Shown here piece after piece: positions 49,463-59,590 of a DNA stretch of 64,000 nucleotides. The notes under the pieces were generated by a model that saw only the letters and a list, made by a program, of their open reading frames with translations, searched no databases and was not told where the DNA came from. Every line of letters starts with the position of its first letter. Position 1 is the first letter of the stretch. The stretch is from positions 34,881,994 to 34,945,993 of the forward strand of contig CM038717.1 in assembly GCA_021613375.1 (NCBI GenBank). Reading direction: 5' to 3'. The position numbers and the translations under genes are program-made. The DNA is from Megaleporinus macrocephalus. Its lineage: Eukaryota; Chordata; Actinopteri; Characiformes; Anostomidae.

Positions 49463-52400
49463 ATTACTAACACATGGATGTTTTTAATGCCCTTCTTTTA
49501 CAAACTCAACAGCATGAGCAGTGGCCCTTCCAGAGCAGGAACATTCAAAAGGAAATACAGGAGCCAAGAGGAAAACACTAGCCTCTACTCTGAACTGTGA
49601 TGTCTCTCTCACGGTTGAAACTGATGGACGTACTCACTTTAAGGCCGTATTTGATTTTAATTTGCTTGAGCTCCTTCTGTCTCTGCACCTCTTTGTCTTC
49701 TTTACTGAGCACACACACTGAAAAACAAGCAGGAGAACACAGAGGTCAGTCAGCAAACGCAACTCTACCATCGTAACAACTACGAGAGTGAAAACACTTT
49801 AAGCAACACTTGGTTTACCCTACTATACGTCATCAAACCTCTACTGAGTCTAAGCGAATGTGTGACGGGCGGCCTGCACCTTTTTGTTCATATAAGATAA
49901 TATCTTAGACCTAAGTGCTTGTGTACCTGTGTTCTCCTCCTGACGGTGTCGGCTCAGGTGAGCTCTGACCTGTCCGGGTTCGCAGCCATCGCAGGTGTCT
50001 GTGCCGGAGTGAATGTGGAAAGACAACACCGTCTCCCCCAGCTTCACCTCATCTCCGTGGGTCAGAGGGCAAGGGTCACACCGCACCTTGGGCTGTGAAG
50101 ATATACACACACACACAGTCCTAAAATATACAGTACATATGTATATATACACTTGTGTGTGTTTCACTGCCCCCTAGTGTGCCTGTTCACTAGTGTGTGT
50201 ATATTTAGGTGTTTCACTGCCCTCTAGTGTGTGTATATATGGGTGTTTCACCGCCCCCTAGTGTGTGTATATGGGTGTTTCACCGCCCCCTAGTGTGTAT
50301 GTTCACTTTTGTGTGTATATGTGGGTGTTTCACTGCCCCCTAGTGTGTGTATATGTGGGTGCTTCACTGCCCCCTAGTGTGTATGTTCACTTTTGTGTGT
50401 ATATGTGGGTGTTTCACTGCCCCCTAGTGTGTGTATATGGGTGTTTCACCGCCCCCTAGTGTGTATGTTCACTTTTGTGTGTATATGTGGGTGTTTCACT
50501 GCCCCCTAGTGTGTGTATATGTGGGTGCTTCACTGCCCCCTAGTGTGTATGTTCACTTTTGTGTGTATATGTGGGTGTTTCACTGCCCCCTAGTGTGTGC
50601 ATGTGGTTGTTTCACTGCCCCCTAGTGTGTATGTTCACTTTTGTGTGTATATGTGAGTGTTTCACTGCCCCCTAGTGTGTGTATATATGTGGGTGTTTCA
50701 CTGCCCCCTAGTGTGTATGTTCACTTTTGTGTGTATATGTAGGTGTTTCACTGCCCCCTAGTGTGTGTATGTGGGTGTTTCACTGCCCCCTAGTGTGTAT
50801 GTTCACTTTTGTGTGTATATGTGAGTGTTTCACTGCCCCCTAGTGTGTGTATATATGTGGGTGTTTCACTGCCCCCTAGTGTGCATGTTCACTTTTGTGT
50901 GTATATGTGAGTGTTTCACTGCCCCCTAGTGTGCATGTTCACTTTTGTGTGTATATGTGAGTGTTTCACTGCCCCCTAGTGTGTGTATATATGTGGGTGT
51001 TTCACTGCCCCTAGTGTGTGTATATATGTGGGTGTTTCACTGCCCCCTAGTGTGTGTATATGTGAGTGATTCACTGCCCACTAGTGTGTGTATATGTGAG
51101 TGGTTTACTGCCGCCTACTGTGTGTGTATGTGGGTGTTTCACTGCCCCCTAGTGTACATGTTCACTAGTGTGTGTGTATTTCACTGCCACCTAGTATATA
51201 TGTTCACTAGTGTGTGTATATGTGGGTGTTTCACTGCCCCCTAGTGTATATGTTTACTAGTGTGTGTATACGTGGGTGTTTCACTGTCCCAGTTTCAATG
51301 ATCCGTTTATCTTAGTAAATTAAATAATAATCTTAATTAACATCTTTTATACTTCTTAGAAACTTCTCTAAGGGGGCTGCAGCAACTGTTCCAACACTGC
51401 TGCTATCACCGAGGGTTAAATGTTGGGACAGCTGCAGCAACTGGTTTCCAGAGTTGTAGTAAGTGCTTTACTTTTGATTGACCACTTATTCTTTTTATTA
51501 TTATGTTGTGCCATTGTGTTTCCTCTCCAACTCAATAGTACATATAGCTTCAGCAGATAAACAAATACATCCAGAGTACAGAGAGGTGGGTACCTGCAGT
51601 ATTCGGCTGCCGTTGACGACCGTGCCGTTCTGACTGCCCTGGTCCACCAGCATGTAACACTGCTGATCTTGATCAAAATACACCTCCGCATGCGACTGCA
51701 GGAGGAAAACAACATACACAGAAAAACAAGCTGCTGATTCCGATCAAGACAGACCCCCTCCCCCACCCCCACCCCTACACACACACACACACACAGAACC
51801 GACAGCAGGAGAGAACACCACAAACAAAACCCCACTAACTTGGCTCACTAACAGCATCCTAACTCTGCTCCATGCTGGTTCTGGAGCTCAGCTCAGGCTT
51901 GAACGGTCGTACTTTAAACAATTTAAGGACATGTTGTTTACGCAGTTTGTTCTGTTTTGGTTATATTTATACATTCATCCAACGAGCAGGCAGGACGGTC
52001 ACTAGAAGGCCTACTGAGAGGGTTCACGAGTTCAAGTGGTCAGTAGCTCTACAGCAGTGTCCATACCTTGCTCACTCCCACCTCCGGAATCCTGATGGCA
52101 TGGTTCAAGTCCTTCTCTCTGCAAACATACACCCACCCTTAGTTTTTTTATGAACCCATAAACAGCAAAGACAAAGAGAACACACAAACTGCATGTCCAA
52201 ACATATCCACATACTGTGTTCAGCTAGTTTAACCCTTTGTAGCACAAGCTAAGCAAACCCCCTCTAATGCACAACATTCATTTTCTATGTTATTGTATGT
52301 ACTGATGAGCGTCTCTTTGGTTTATCTATTAAAATCGGTTTATTTCAGTATTAAATGTTCCAAGTGTTCATTAGAAAATCTTGTTTTTGATCTTTAATTA

Positions 52401-55400
52401 TTTTAATTCTTATTTATTTACTTCATGAACAAACACAGTGTTTGTAAATATGTTCCTGACTGTAAATGTTTACAGAAGTCAACAGTTTCTATCAAACTCC
52501 ATAGTGAACACATAAGAGTTAATGTTGACCCATGTTCTGAGATAGAAGGGCAGTGAAATCAGGATGTGATTATCACAAACAACTAAATTGGGGGATTCAT
52601 GGAAGGTTGACTTATGAAATTAATTTATTTCAAAGATATAGAGAAGATCGTGGCATAAAATGGGTTACTGGGGACTAAGGGCTGGTCAGCATGACAATAT
52701 TCTTGGATAGCATAAGATAAGATTCCTTTATTGGCATTACACAGAGTACAATGAAATTAAGCAGCAATCCTTACAGCGCAATTAACAAGATATTTAATAC
52801 AAAGTGCAAGTTAATTAATAGTCTGGATATATTAAAATGTAGCATATTTGGTCTAGTAAAGTGTAAACAGTGTAAGAAGGTATTGCACATACATTCAACT
52901 AGCACAGATACTCAGATGAAGTATATAATCATCAAATATAAAAACATTAACTGATTCCGAACACTGTCAGTGTTGGGTGGCAGTGTTGGGTGGCAGTGTT
53001 GGCGGCGGCGGCAGTGTTGGGTGGCGACGGCAGTGGCAGTGTTGGGTGGCAGTGGCAGTGTTGGGCGGCGGTGGCAGTGGCAGTGTTGGGCGGCGGCGGC
53101 AGTGTTGGGTGGCGGTGGCAGTGTTGGGTGGCGGTGGCAGTGGCAGTGCTGGGTGGCGGCGGGTGGCAGTGGCAGTGTTGGGTGGCAGTGGCAGAGTCAG
53201 TTTTGGTGGCGGTGGCAGTGTTGGGTCGCGACGGCAGTGGCAGTATTGGGTGGCGGCGGCGGGCGGCAGCGGCAGTGTTGGGTGGCGGCGGCAGTGTTGG
53301 GTGGCGGCGGCAGTGGCAGTGTTGGGTGGCGGTGGCAGTGGCAGTGTTGGGGGGTGGTGGCAGTGTTGGGTGGAAGTGTTGGGTGGCGGCAGTGCTGGGT
53401 GGCAGTGCTGGGTGGCGGCGGCAGTGGCAGTGTTGGGTGGCGGTGGCAGTGTTGGGTGGCGGCGGGTGGCAGTGGCAGTGTTGGGTGGCAGTGGCAGAGT
53501 CAGTTTTGGTGGCGGTGGCAATGTTGGGTGGCAGTGTTGGGTGGCAGTGTTGGGTGGCAGTGTTGGGTGGCAGGGGCAGTGTTGGGTGGCGGCAGCAGGG
53601 GCAGTGTTGGGTGGCAGGGGCGGGTGGCAGGGGCAGTGTTGGGTGGCGGCGGCAGTGTTGGGTGGCAGTAGCAGTCAGTGAAACAAGGAAAGTGTTGGAC
53701 AGGTCTACACCAAATGAGGCCAAATTAACAACTCTCAGAAAAGTGAACTATGGTGACTTTTTGTACATCATAAAAAAATTCTTAAAGCATCGTGACATTC
53801 TGTTTCTACCATGTTGACCACCGCTAAGCTAGAACCAATACCTTCAGTAGGAGCTGAAGTGATGATCTAATCACCTCAAGATGCTTTAACATGTAGTTAA
53901 AAACCTGTAAAGATAACCTTCATAACCGCACGTTTCGGAACTCCAAGTAACATCAGGACTGAACTGTTACTGACCGGCCGATAGTTGCGATGGTATCAGC
54001 TGTGAGGATGAAGAGGGTTCCAGGCTGAAGGACGGGAGAACGAACCACCGTCACCCTCACGCACGGAGGCCACGCTTCTGCAGCACATACACAAACATAC
54101 AAAACAATAAGCTGTAGAGGAAAGAAAGAAGCAGGAAAGCAGGCAGTGCTGAATGATTACAGTTTCATACTGAAATTTCTATCTGGAATTTCTTTAATGG
54201 GAGGCCTTCACAAGGTTAAGGTGGTGAACTACCTGTTGGTAAGTAGACCAATCAGAAGCAACCACACACCCACGTGCTGCGTACAGAACAAACACAACTA
54301 ACAGGCCGCCTGGCAACCTACACGCTCAGTGTCCAAACTCAGGCTAGAAAAAGTGGACCAGCTGGTCAAAAAACAAACCACCTGCATCAAACACCTCAAG
54401 CCTATTCCAGTAAACACCTATAGACGTGAATAAGTGACCAGAGCACATGAACGATGCACAAACAGAAGCCCCCGTGCAAAACCCCCTGTGTACCAATTAG
54501 CTTGTGTGCTAGAGTGGTGAATAAAGGTGAAGAAATCTGACTACATACCAGCCCCAGTTATCAGGTTCTCCACATCTCTCTCTGTGCCTCTCGCTCTCTC
54601 TATCTCTCTCTGTATCTCTCTCTCACTCGTCTCTCTGTGTCTCTCTCTCGCTCGCTCTCTGTGCCTCTTTGTATCTCTCTCAGTGTCTCTTTATATCTCT
54701 CTCAGCGTCTCTGTCTTTCTGTATCTCTCTCAGTGTCTCTCGCTCTCACAGTGTCTCTTAGTGCCTCTATCTGAATCTCTGTGTCTCTATCTCTCTCTCT
54801 GTGTCTCTTTGAATCTCTCAGTGTCTCTCTGTATCTCTCTCTCACTCGCTTTCTCTCTGTGTCTCTTTGTATCTCTCTCAGCGTCTCTGTCTTTCTGTAT
54901 CTCTCTCAGTGTCTCTCTGTATCTCTTTCAGTGTCTCTCTGTATCTCTCTCAGTGTCTCTCTGTATCTCTCTCAGTGTCTCTTAGTGCCTCTATCTGAAT
55001 CTCTGTGTCTCTATCTCTCTCTCTGTGTCTCTTTGAATCTCTCAGTGTCTCTCTGTATCTCTCTCTCACTCGCTTTCTCTCTGTGTCTCTTTATATCTCT
55101 CTCAGCGTCTCTGTCTTTCTGTATCTCTCTCAGTGTCTCTCGCTCTCACAGTGTCTCTTAGTGCCTCTATCTGAATCTGTGTCTCTCTCACAGTGTCTCT
55201 TAGTGCCACTATCTGAATCTCTGTGTCTCTATCTCTCTCTCTGTGTCTCTTTGAATCTCTCAGTGTCTCTCTCTCACTCGCTTTCTCTCTGTGTCTCTTT
55301 GTATCTCTCTCAGCGTCTCTGTCTTTCTGTATCTCTCTCAGTGTCTCTCTGTGTCTCTCTGTATCTCTCGCTCTCAGTGTCTCTTAGTGCCTCTATCTGA

Positions 55401-56123
55401 ATCTGTGTCTCTCTCAGTGTCTCTTAGTGCCACTATCTGAATCTCTGTGTCTCTATCTCTCTCTGTGTGTCTCTTTGAATCTCTCTGTGTCTCTCTGTAT
55501 CGCTCTCTCCCTGTGTCTCTTTATCAGTGCCTCTATCTGTATCTCTCTCTCAGTGTCTCTCTGTATCTCTCTCTCCCTGTGCCTCTTTCTCAGTATCTCT
55601 CGCTCTCTGCGCGTCTCTTTCTCAGTGCCTCTATTTGTATCTCTCTCTCTGTCTCTGCCTCTGTCTCACCTTCCTGCGTCTCGTTCTCTGTGCAGTCTGG
55701 AGCTGGAGAGGCTGCTGGAGAAGCAGAGGCAGATGACGACTTTGATGATGATGATGACGACTGTGACGAAGGCTCCTTCTCTCCCTCGGACCCTGTGATC
55801 TCTCCTTCTTCTGGCTCGCTTTCGTCGCTCGTACCATCAGACCGTGACTTCCTGCGCTCGCGAGATCTCTTCCTCCTCCTCTTTGTAGTCATCTTCCTCC
55901 TCTTCTTCTTCTTTTTCTTTTTGCTGCTGCTGCTGCGCCCGTCATCGGAATGGGACCCGTTCCGTCTCCGCCTCCTGCTTCCGTGGCGACTGGATCCGTT
56001 GGAGCGAGACGAGCGCTTCCTGCTCCGTGACCGAGAGCGGCGGTCTTTTTTCCGCGGCTCGTCCTTCTTTTCCTCCTCTCGACTTTTAACAGGCTCGGGG
56101 GCCTCCGCCGTGCTGCCGTGGTC
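39351..56123 (-). CDS. aggf1: aggf1, angiogenic factor with G-patch and FHA domains 1 (nine 3' exons)
   Basis: Gene-level entry; coding exons are listed separately. The nine exons splice in consistent phase: 56123-55670, 54077-53975, 52118-52067, 51695-51594, 50092-49927, 49717-49638, 48757-48630, 41108-41009, 39539-39351. In order they encode an RS/Lys-rich linker with [13 protein letters not shown], the FHA domain ([42 protein letters not shown]), the block [15 protein letters not shown], the G-patch ([20 protein letters not shown]) and a C-terminus ending AWVKGQPAE. This is the order of vertebrate AGGF1, described as an angiogenic/nuclear factor; FHA domains bind phosphothreonine and G-patches act with RNA helicases. 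The N-terminal coiled coil and OCRE exons are not in the window. The linkage to PAR genes matches human 5q13. No lesion seen. Confidence 0.97.
39760..40390. repeat. TG/TATG alternating purine-pyrimidine array in the last aggf1 intron
   Basis: About 630 bp of TGTG, TATG and TATATATG units with higher-order phrases (GTATATATGTGTGTATGTAT). Open in several frames on both strands by composition. Strictly alternating stretches favour Z-DNA. Confidence 0.95.
40690..40920 (-). repeat. Diverged duplicate of the aggf1 3' UTR inside the last intron
   Basis: It shares TTTCCACTAGATGCT, TTGTTGGCTCTAGTTTTATT and CCATCAGCAGCACC with 38960-39180, in the same order and orientation. It contains its own AATAAA (minus strand, near 40847). 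Confidence 0.75.
41009..41108 (-). CDS. aggf1: aggf1 G-patch exon
   Basis: Acceptor CTTGTGTTTGCAG; one leading base, then [17 protein letters not shown] and [16 protein letters not shown]. Donor CCA|GTAAAT, phase 0. Gly spacing is that of a G-patch. Confidence 0.96.
41640..42293. repeat. 30-bp minisatellite A in aggf1 intron
   Basis: About 22 units of CCGGGCCAGATTTGGACATT plus CCTGCTACAT or TTCCTGCTATATTC variants. The 30-bp period leaves long open frames on both strands. Confidence 0.97.
42533..42745. repeat. Second copy of the left flank of minisatellite A
   Basis: Matches 41480-41640 (shared TTTTCAGGCTCAAAACATGA, AGAAAGTAGCAATTCAAGTC), and again ends in a CAGGCCAGATTTGG-type unit. Confidence 0.85.
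42785..45680. repeat. 34/36-bp minisatellite in aggf1 intron
   Basis: About 84 units of CAGACAGAAACGTTTACTAT plus ACTCAGGTCTGTTT (34 bp). Variants with CAGACAGACAAACG or CAGACAGACCGATG are 36 bp. No unit contains a stop on the plus strand, so all three plus frames stay open for nearly 3 kb. Older diverged units continue to about 45840. Confidence 0.97.
45840..47054. other. Unique intron DNA between minisatellites
   Basis: Contains an A-rich run at 46167-46198, which may be a retroposon tail, and a (GA)n run at 46412-46486. No exon recognised. Confidence 0.45.
46412..46486. repeat. (GA)n microsatellite
   Basis: About 37 uninterrupted GA units. Confidence 0.97.
47055..48100. repeat. 30-bp minisatellite B, same family as A
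   Basis: About 35 units of CGGGCCAGATTTGGACATTC plus TTGCTATATC, some 31 bp long (TTTGGGACATT). Its right flank (TATAATGTAGTTTGGGTCCA) repeats the right flank of array A at 42305. Confidence 0.97.
48180..48590 (+). mobile_element. Non-autonomous Tc1-like repeat
   Basis: ATTTGGGATTATTTGGATGG and GAGAAGCAGAAACTGTTAAA resemble a common fish transposon-derived repeat. No functional frame. Confidence 0.5.
48630..48757 (-). CDS. aggf1: aggf1 exon before the G-patch
   Basis: Acceptor GTGTGTCTGTTACAG, then [20 protein letters not shown] and [17 protein letters not shown], donor CACGT|GTACGT in phase 2, matching the one leading base of the G-patch exon 7.5 kb away. [16 protein letters not shown] is nearly invariant in AGGF1. 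Confidence 0.96.
48894..49222. repeat. (GATA)n microsatellite in aggf1 intron
   Basis: About 330 bp of TAGA units, interrupted by ATACAGA and ACAGAACAGA phrases in the right half. Confidence 0.97.
49376..49461. repeat. (ATT)n/(ACT)n/(AAT)n microsatellite
   Basis: ATT units, then ACT, then AAT units. Confidence 0.95.
49638..49717 (-). CDS. aggf1: aggf1 exon, charged helix region
   Basis: Acceptor TGCTTGTTTTTCAG, two leading bases, then [20 protein letters not shown] and IKYGLK, donor AAA|GTGAGT. It corresponds to the Lys/Glu-rich segment after the FHA domain. Confidence 0.95.
49927..50092 (-). CDS. aggf1: aggf1 exon, end of FHA and Cys-containing block
   Basis: Acceptor GTATATCTTCACAG, then [55 protein letters not shown] plus one base before donor GTACAC. 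It completes the last strands of the FHA fold. Confidence 0.96.
50160..51290. repeat. Minisatellite (50-bp and 34-bp units) in aggf1 intron
   Basis: Long unit GTTTCACTGCCCCCTAGTGT plus GTATGTTCACTTTTGTGTGT and ATATGTGGGT; short unit lacks the TTCACTTTTG part. About 26 units. An inverted relative is at 11641-11950. Confidence 0.95.
51594..51695 (-). CDS. aggf1: aggf1 exon, FHA core
   Basis: Acceptor GTTTTCCTCCTGCAG, then [20 protein letters not shown] and [14 protein letters not shown], donor CAG|GTACCC. It includes the FHA signature S-H and GSQNGT-x-VNG, expected to contact phosphothreonine. Confidence 0.97.
52067..52118 (-). CDS. aggf1: aggf1 exon, FHA N-terminal strand
   Basis: Acceptor TATGTTTGCAG, one base completing Arg of the GR motif, then [17 protein letters not shown], donor AAG|GTATGG. 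Confidence 0.95.
52119..52969. other. aggf1 intron, non-satellite part
   Basis: No exon recognised. A retroposon-like 3' end (minus strand CAATAAAGGAATCTTATC) lies at 52708-52775. Confidence 0.4.
52970..53672. repeat. G-rich TTGGGTGGC/GGCAGTG minisatellite in aggf1 intron
   Basis: Units of GTTGGGTGGCAGT and GTTGGGTGGCGGCGGCA in varying order, with a duplicated block (GGCAGAGTCAGTTTTGGTGG near 53190 and 53490). G-rich on the plus strand; quadruplex-prone. Long open frames on both strands are compositional. Confidence 0.95.
53975..54077 (-). CDS. aggf1: aggf1 exon, start of FHA domain
   Basis: Acceptor TATGTGCTGCAG, two bases, then [20 protein letters not shown] and [13 protein letters not shown], ending CG before donor GTCAGT. 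The next exon supplies the third base of Arg. Confidence 0.96.
54560..55665. repeat. Pyrimidine-rich TCTCTCTGTGTCTCT array in aggf1 intron
   Basis: 1.1 kb of CTCTCTGTATCTCTCTCAGT-type units containing a longer repeated block of about 220 bp (starting near 54765 and 54990, and again in part near 55200). It abuts the 55670 donor. The transcribed strand sense is GA-rich, so the RNA is purine-rich. Confidence 0.95.
55670..56123 (-). CDS. aggf1: aggf1 exon, Arg/Ser/Lys-rich linker
   Basis: Acceptor GCTGACTGACAG, then [17 protein letters not shown] basic RS segment follows ([19 protein letters not shown]), then four Ser and a run of Lys/Arg (KKKKKKRRK), then [15 protein letters not shown] and a Ser-rich run, ending CTENETQE before donor GTGAGA. 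151 codons, low complexity, likely disordered and nuclear-localising. EPEEGEIT is a recognisable AGGF1 motif. Confidence 0.93.
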
Positions 56124-57759
56124 CTGTCAGTCAGCAGACATTCAGCCAATCAGGACTGAGGATCACCGTCCAGCCTCTCCCCCATTCACCGCTTTAGAGG
56201 TCAACAGTTTAGGCCATAGCTAGATCAAGTCTCAGCAAGATTCTGTTATCCATAACTGATACTGTCTTAAACAGAATAAGGATCTACTTATCTTGGCTAC
56301 TGTAATGGTTGATTGTAGACGACCAGATGTTCTTACAGTGGTGGTGATTGTAACCAGGGGTCTCCATGTCTCCAACACAGATATAGCTCTTTTATTTCCT
56401 ATGAAATCCACCAGAGAACCTACACGTGTCTTCTGAGCGTTTATATGAATGGTTATGATGGGAACATGTGGGGACTATTTTGCCTCACAGCTCCCTGCAT
56501 GTATCCCTCCACCATAAATGGAATATAATGCCCAAGTCAGCTAAAAACCCTCATATCATCGATGTTCAATGATAAACGTGTCTCCATTTTTGGCGATTTT
56601 GAGTTTTCTACATCATCTGAACACGCCAATGGTTGTTTACATTGTGTGAAAATTTCATGATGAAGCGACCAATAGAAGTGCTTCAAATATCTTGAAAAGA
56701 TTTCTGGTTCCATTGACTTACATTGAAAAGTAAAGTATGTTTTTGGTCTCTCCTGTAAAGTTGCAATTTTGGAGAATTTTTGGAGACACTTGTTTTTCAA
56801 TGGACAGCGACAATATACAATGTATCAGACGTTGCCGGTGTATTTATAACCATATCATTTAATGACTTTTTGCATGGGAGCTTTTAGAGGTGAACGTCTG
56901 GTTCCATTCACCACCACTGTGAACCGTTTGAGATTTTGGGCGAAAAAAAAAACAATAGATTTTTTTTTCAAGACTAATACAGACATCTCTGGAACTTTGC
57001 AATTGATAAAAGTGTCTTCGGTTTCAAAGACACAGTGTATAAAGCTGTACGTGACTAATTAGGGTCTATAAAACGTAATACAACTACAGTATTTATGGTA
57101 TCAGATCACACATGTCCGTCAATCGCATCTCCGATTCTCCCAGTTTCCATTTGGAGTCTAGGTTTCAACACTGTGGGCTCCCTCAACTATACAGGTCTCA
57201 TAGTGTGACTGGATGTAGAGCAGCTCTTCACCAACTAGGGCTTACTACAAAGTGTACATCCATAGATTCCACTACCAGTCAAGGCCTAAACTAGTCAGCG
57301 CTGCACATGCACAGTGCACAGGGGCGACTACATGCTTCTGGAATTCTGTGTAAAGATTAAACATGATTGATATGATTGTAATCCATAATAGTAATGAGTC
57401 AGCCGCTGGTTCCAGGTTATGTGTACCATGCAAAGCACACAGAGCTGCGCAAAAGAAATTTCACTGCTTTATAAATGTATTACTGTTGATTACCACAAGA
57501 TACGAGCACAGAACCTAACATTTAATACGGCTGTTATCACAACAACTATATAAGAATGACTAAATCAGTGCTTTTCTATATTTAAACAGTGATTATTTCC
57601 TATTAAACAGGGCCTGTTTTCTCTGCCAGGAAGACCAGCACATCAGTTTATTCTGGCTAATATGCTTGAACACTAAACATTATGTGACAGTCGGTTGTGG
57701 TCCCATACACAGCACTCAGGATTGCTTATCATTGGTCTCATTTACATGCACAGTGTTAT
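56124..57759. other. aggf1 intron, non-satellite part
   Basis: No exon recognised. Contains the interspersed repeat copy at 56545-56830. Confidence 0.45.
56545..56830. repeat. Interspersed repeat family, copy 4
   Basis: Longest of four copies: TTTCATGATGAAGCGACCAA, TTCTGGTTCCATTGACTTAC, AATGGACAGCGACAATATAC. Confidence 0.65.
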
Positions 57760-58250
57760 TAAGTATACATACACACACTGATCAGCCATAGCATTAAACC
57801 CACCTGAGTATATCTACACACACTGTCTGTCTGGTTTTCAGCTGCACTGACCATATAGGAGCACTCTGTAGTTCTACACTTACAGACTGGTCAGGACCAC
57901 CACAGAGGAGGTGACACTGTGACACTGACATGGTGGTGATGTGATAGTGTGTGTTGTGCTGGTGTGAGTGGATCAGACATAGCAGTGCTGCTGCTGGAGT
58001 GTTTAAACACCTCAGTGTCACTGCTGGACGGAGAATCATCCACCAGCCATCGACATCCAGCCAACATTGTCCTGTGGGCGGAGTCCTGTGAGCACTGATG
58101 AAGGACTAGAGAGTGGACACAGTGTTTAAACACTTCTGCAGCATTGCTGTATCTGATTATCAGATCCACTCGTACCAGCCCAACACACCACCACATCAGT
58201 GCCACTGCAGTACCTGAGGATGGGATGGTCCACCACCCACATAATAACAT
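57760..58250. mobile_element. Fold-back non-autonomous DNA element
   Basis: It starts CACTGATCAGCCATAGCATT, the end of a common fish element. The inner arms (about 57920-58020 and 58110-58215) are inverted copies: GTGCTGGTGTGAGTGGATC on one side, GATCCACTCGTACCAGCCC on the other, each next to GTGTTTAAACAC. Confidence 0.75.
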
Positions 58251-58257
58251 CTATCTA

Positions 58258-58260
58258 TCA

Positions 58261-58325
<65 letters not shown>
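58258..58325. repeat. (TA)n microsatellite
   Basis: About 30 TA units following the fold-back element. Confidence 0.97.
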
Positions 58326-58326
<1 letters not shown>

Positions 58327-59274
58327 TGCGTGTGTGAGGCGAGGCAATTCTAAGGAGTACGGGTTATTATTGGGGATGTAGTATCTAAAGAGGCGGAAGT
58401 GAAATCTACCTCTATATGCTGGTCTCCTCCTACACTGGGTTATCTTCAGTTTAGCCATAGAGTTAGTGACCGCCTCAACCTACAGCAAGAAAAACAGCAC
58501 AAATCAGTGTCTGACCCCCCAACGCACTAATAACAACCACGGCCTAATCCCTGACCGCGCACACGAGCGTTCATCACTGTATTTTCTAGCAGACGGAGGA
58601 TAATAACAACAGAAATGACACCGCGATAGGAAATAGTCCACTATTGTTTTTATCGCTACTGATTACTAGTATTGCTGTCATCAGAGCAGTGTTTCTAAGT
58701 GTGTTTGTGTTTCTAATAGCTCCTCCTCATGTCTGTTTACCTTTTACTCATCCTCCAGTCCATTTTGCAGCTTGCAGTTGATTCATGAATGCATATTTGA
58801 CTCTTAGCTGTATTAAACAGAGGCGGCTCACTGTTCCAGGCTTGCCAGGTAAAGCTGAGCCCGCTGGACGGGTTTTTAGGAGCCGATTAATTAATAATTA
58901 TTAATATACATTTTTTCCCTGGTCATAACATAAACAACACAGTACTCTCTCTAGTGCACAAAGTAGACTCCAAATGGAAACCAGGAAAAATAGTGTTGAG
59001 CTGAGGCTCCTCTGTACGCATGGATGAGACACCGACTGTATCTTAGGACGGGTTTAGGCTGGAATGGGGGAGAAGACTGGAGATCAGCATCCATCAGATC
59101 CAAAAGTTATCATAACATCACACAAGATAATAAAAAAAGTAACTGAAATATCATTTACACAACACACTCTGTATATAAGGTAGATCTTCTTAAATGCAAT
59201 ACTTACAAAGGCGAACATAACTATTATTATTATTATTATTATTAATAAAATTAATTACTTTATAAATGATAGAT
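58326..59274. other. aggf1 intron, non-satellite part
   Basis: A minus-strand open segment at 58408-58480 has acceptor- and donor-like borders but no resemblance to AGGF1; not called an exon. Confidence 0.4.
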
Positions 59275-59590
59275 CTATTATCCATTATCTCCTACTTTAT
59301 CCCGCTAGTCAGGGTCATGGGGAGGGTGGGGCCAGTGTCACCGGGCGAAGGTGGGCTACACCATGGACAGGTGGCCAGTCCATCACATGGCCAACACACA
59401 CTCACAAACACACTCACACCTACAAGCAGTTTAGAGTGAGGATCCTAACATGCATGTGTCTGGACTGTGGGAGGAAACCGGAGAACCCGGAGAGAACATA
59501 CACACTCCACACAGAACCACCCGGACCGGGAATCCAACCCAGATCATCTTACTGTGAGGAGACAGTGCTGACCACTACACCACCGTACTG
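59275..59590 (-). repeat. tRNA-headed SINE, near full length
   Basis: On the minus strand: head GGTGGTGTAGTGGTCAGCAC (A-box-like TGGTGTAGTGG), B-box-like GGGTTGGATTCCCGG, body TTCTCCGGTTTCCTCCCACA and tail ACCCTGACTAGCGGGATAAA. The head end faces the 20-bp satellite. Confidence 0.8.

Noticed and set aside
52947..53817. Pro/Thr-rich and Gly/Trp-rich frames of 180-275 codons
   Set aside because: G-rich minisatellite in an aggf1 intron; no conserved domain and frames on both strands.
54527..55798. Ser/Leu-rich frames resembling a membrane protein
   Set aside because: Translation of the CT-rich array on the antisense strand of aggf1.
58408..58480. Possible extra aggf1 exon with acceptor GCTGTAG and donor GTAGAT
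   Set aside because: The peptide (VEAVTNSMAKLK) does not resemble AGGF1, and the expected OCRE tyrosine repeats are absent.
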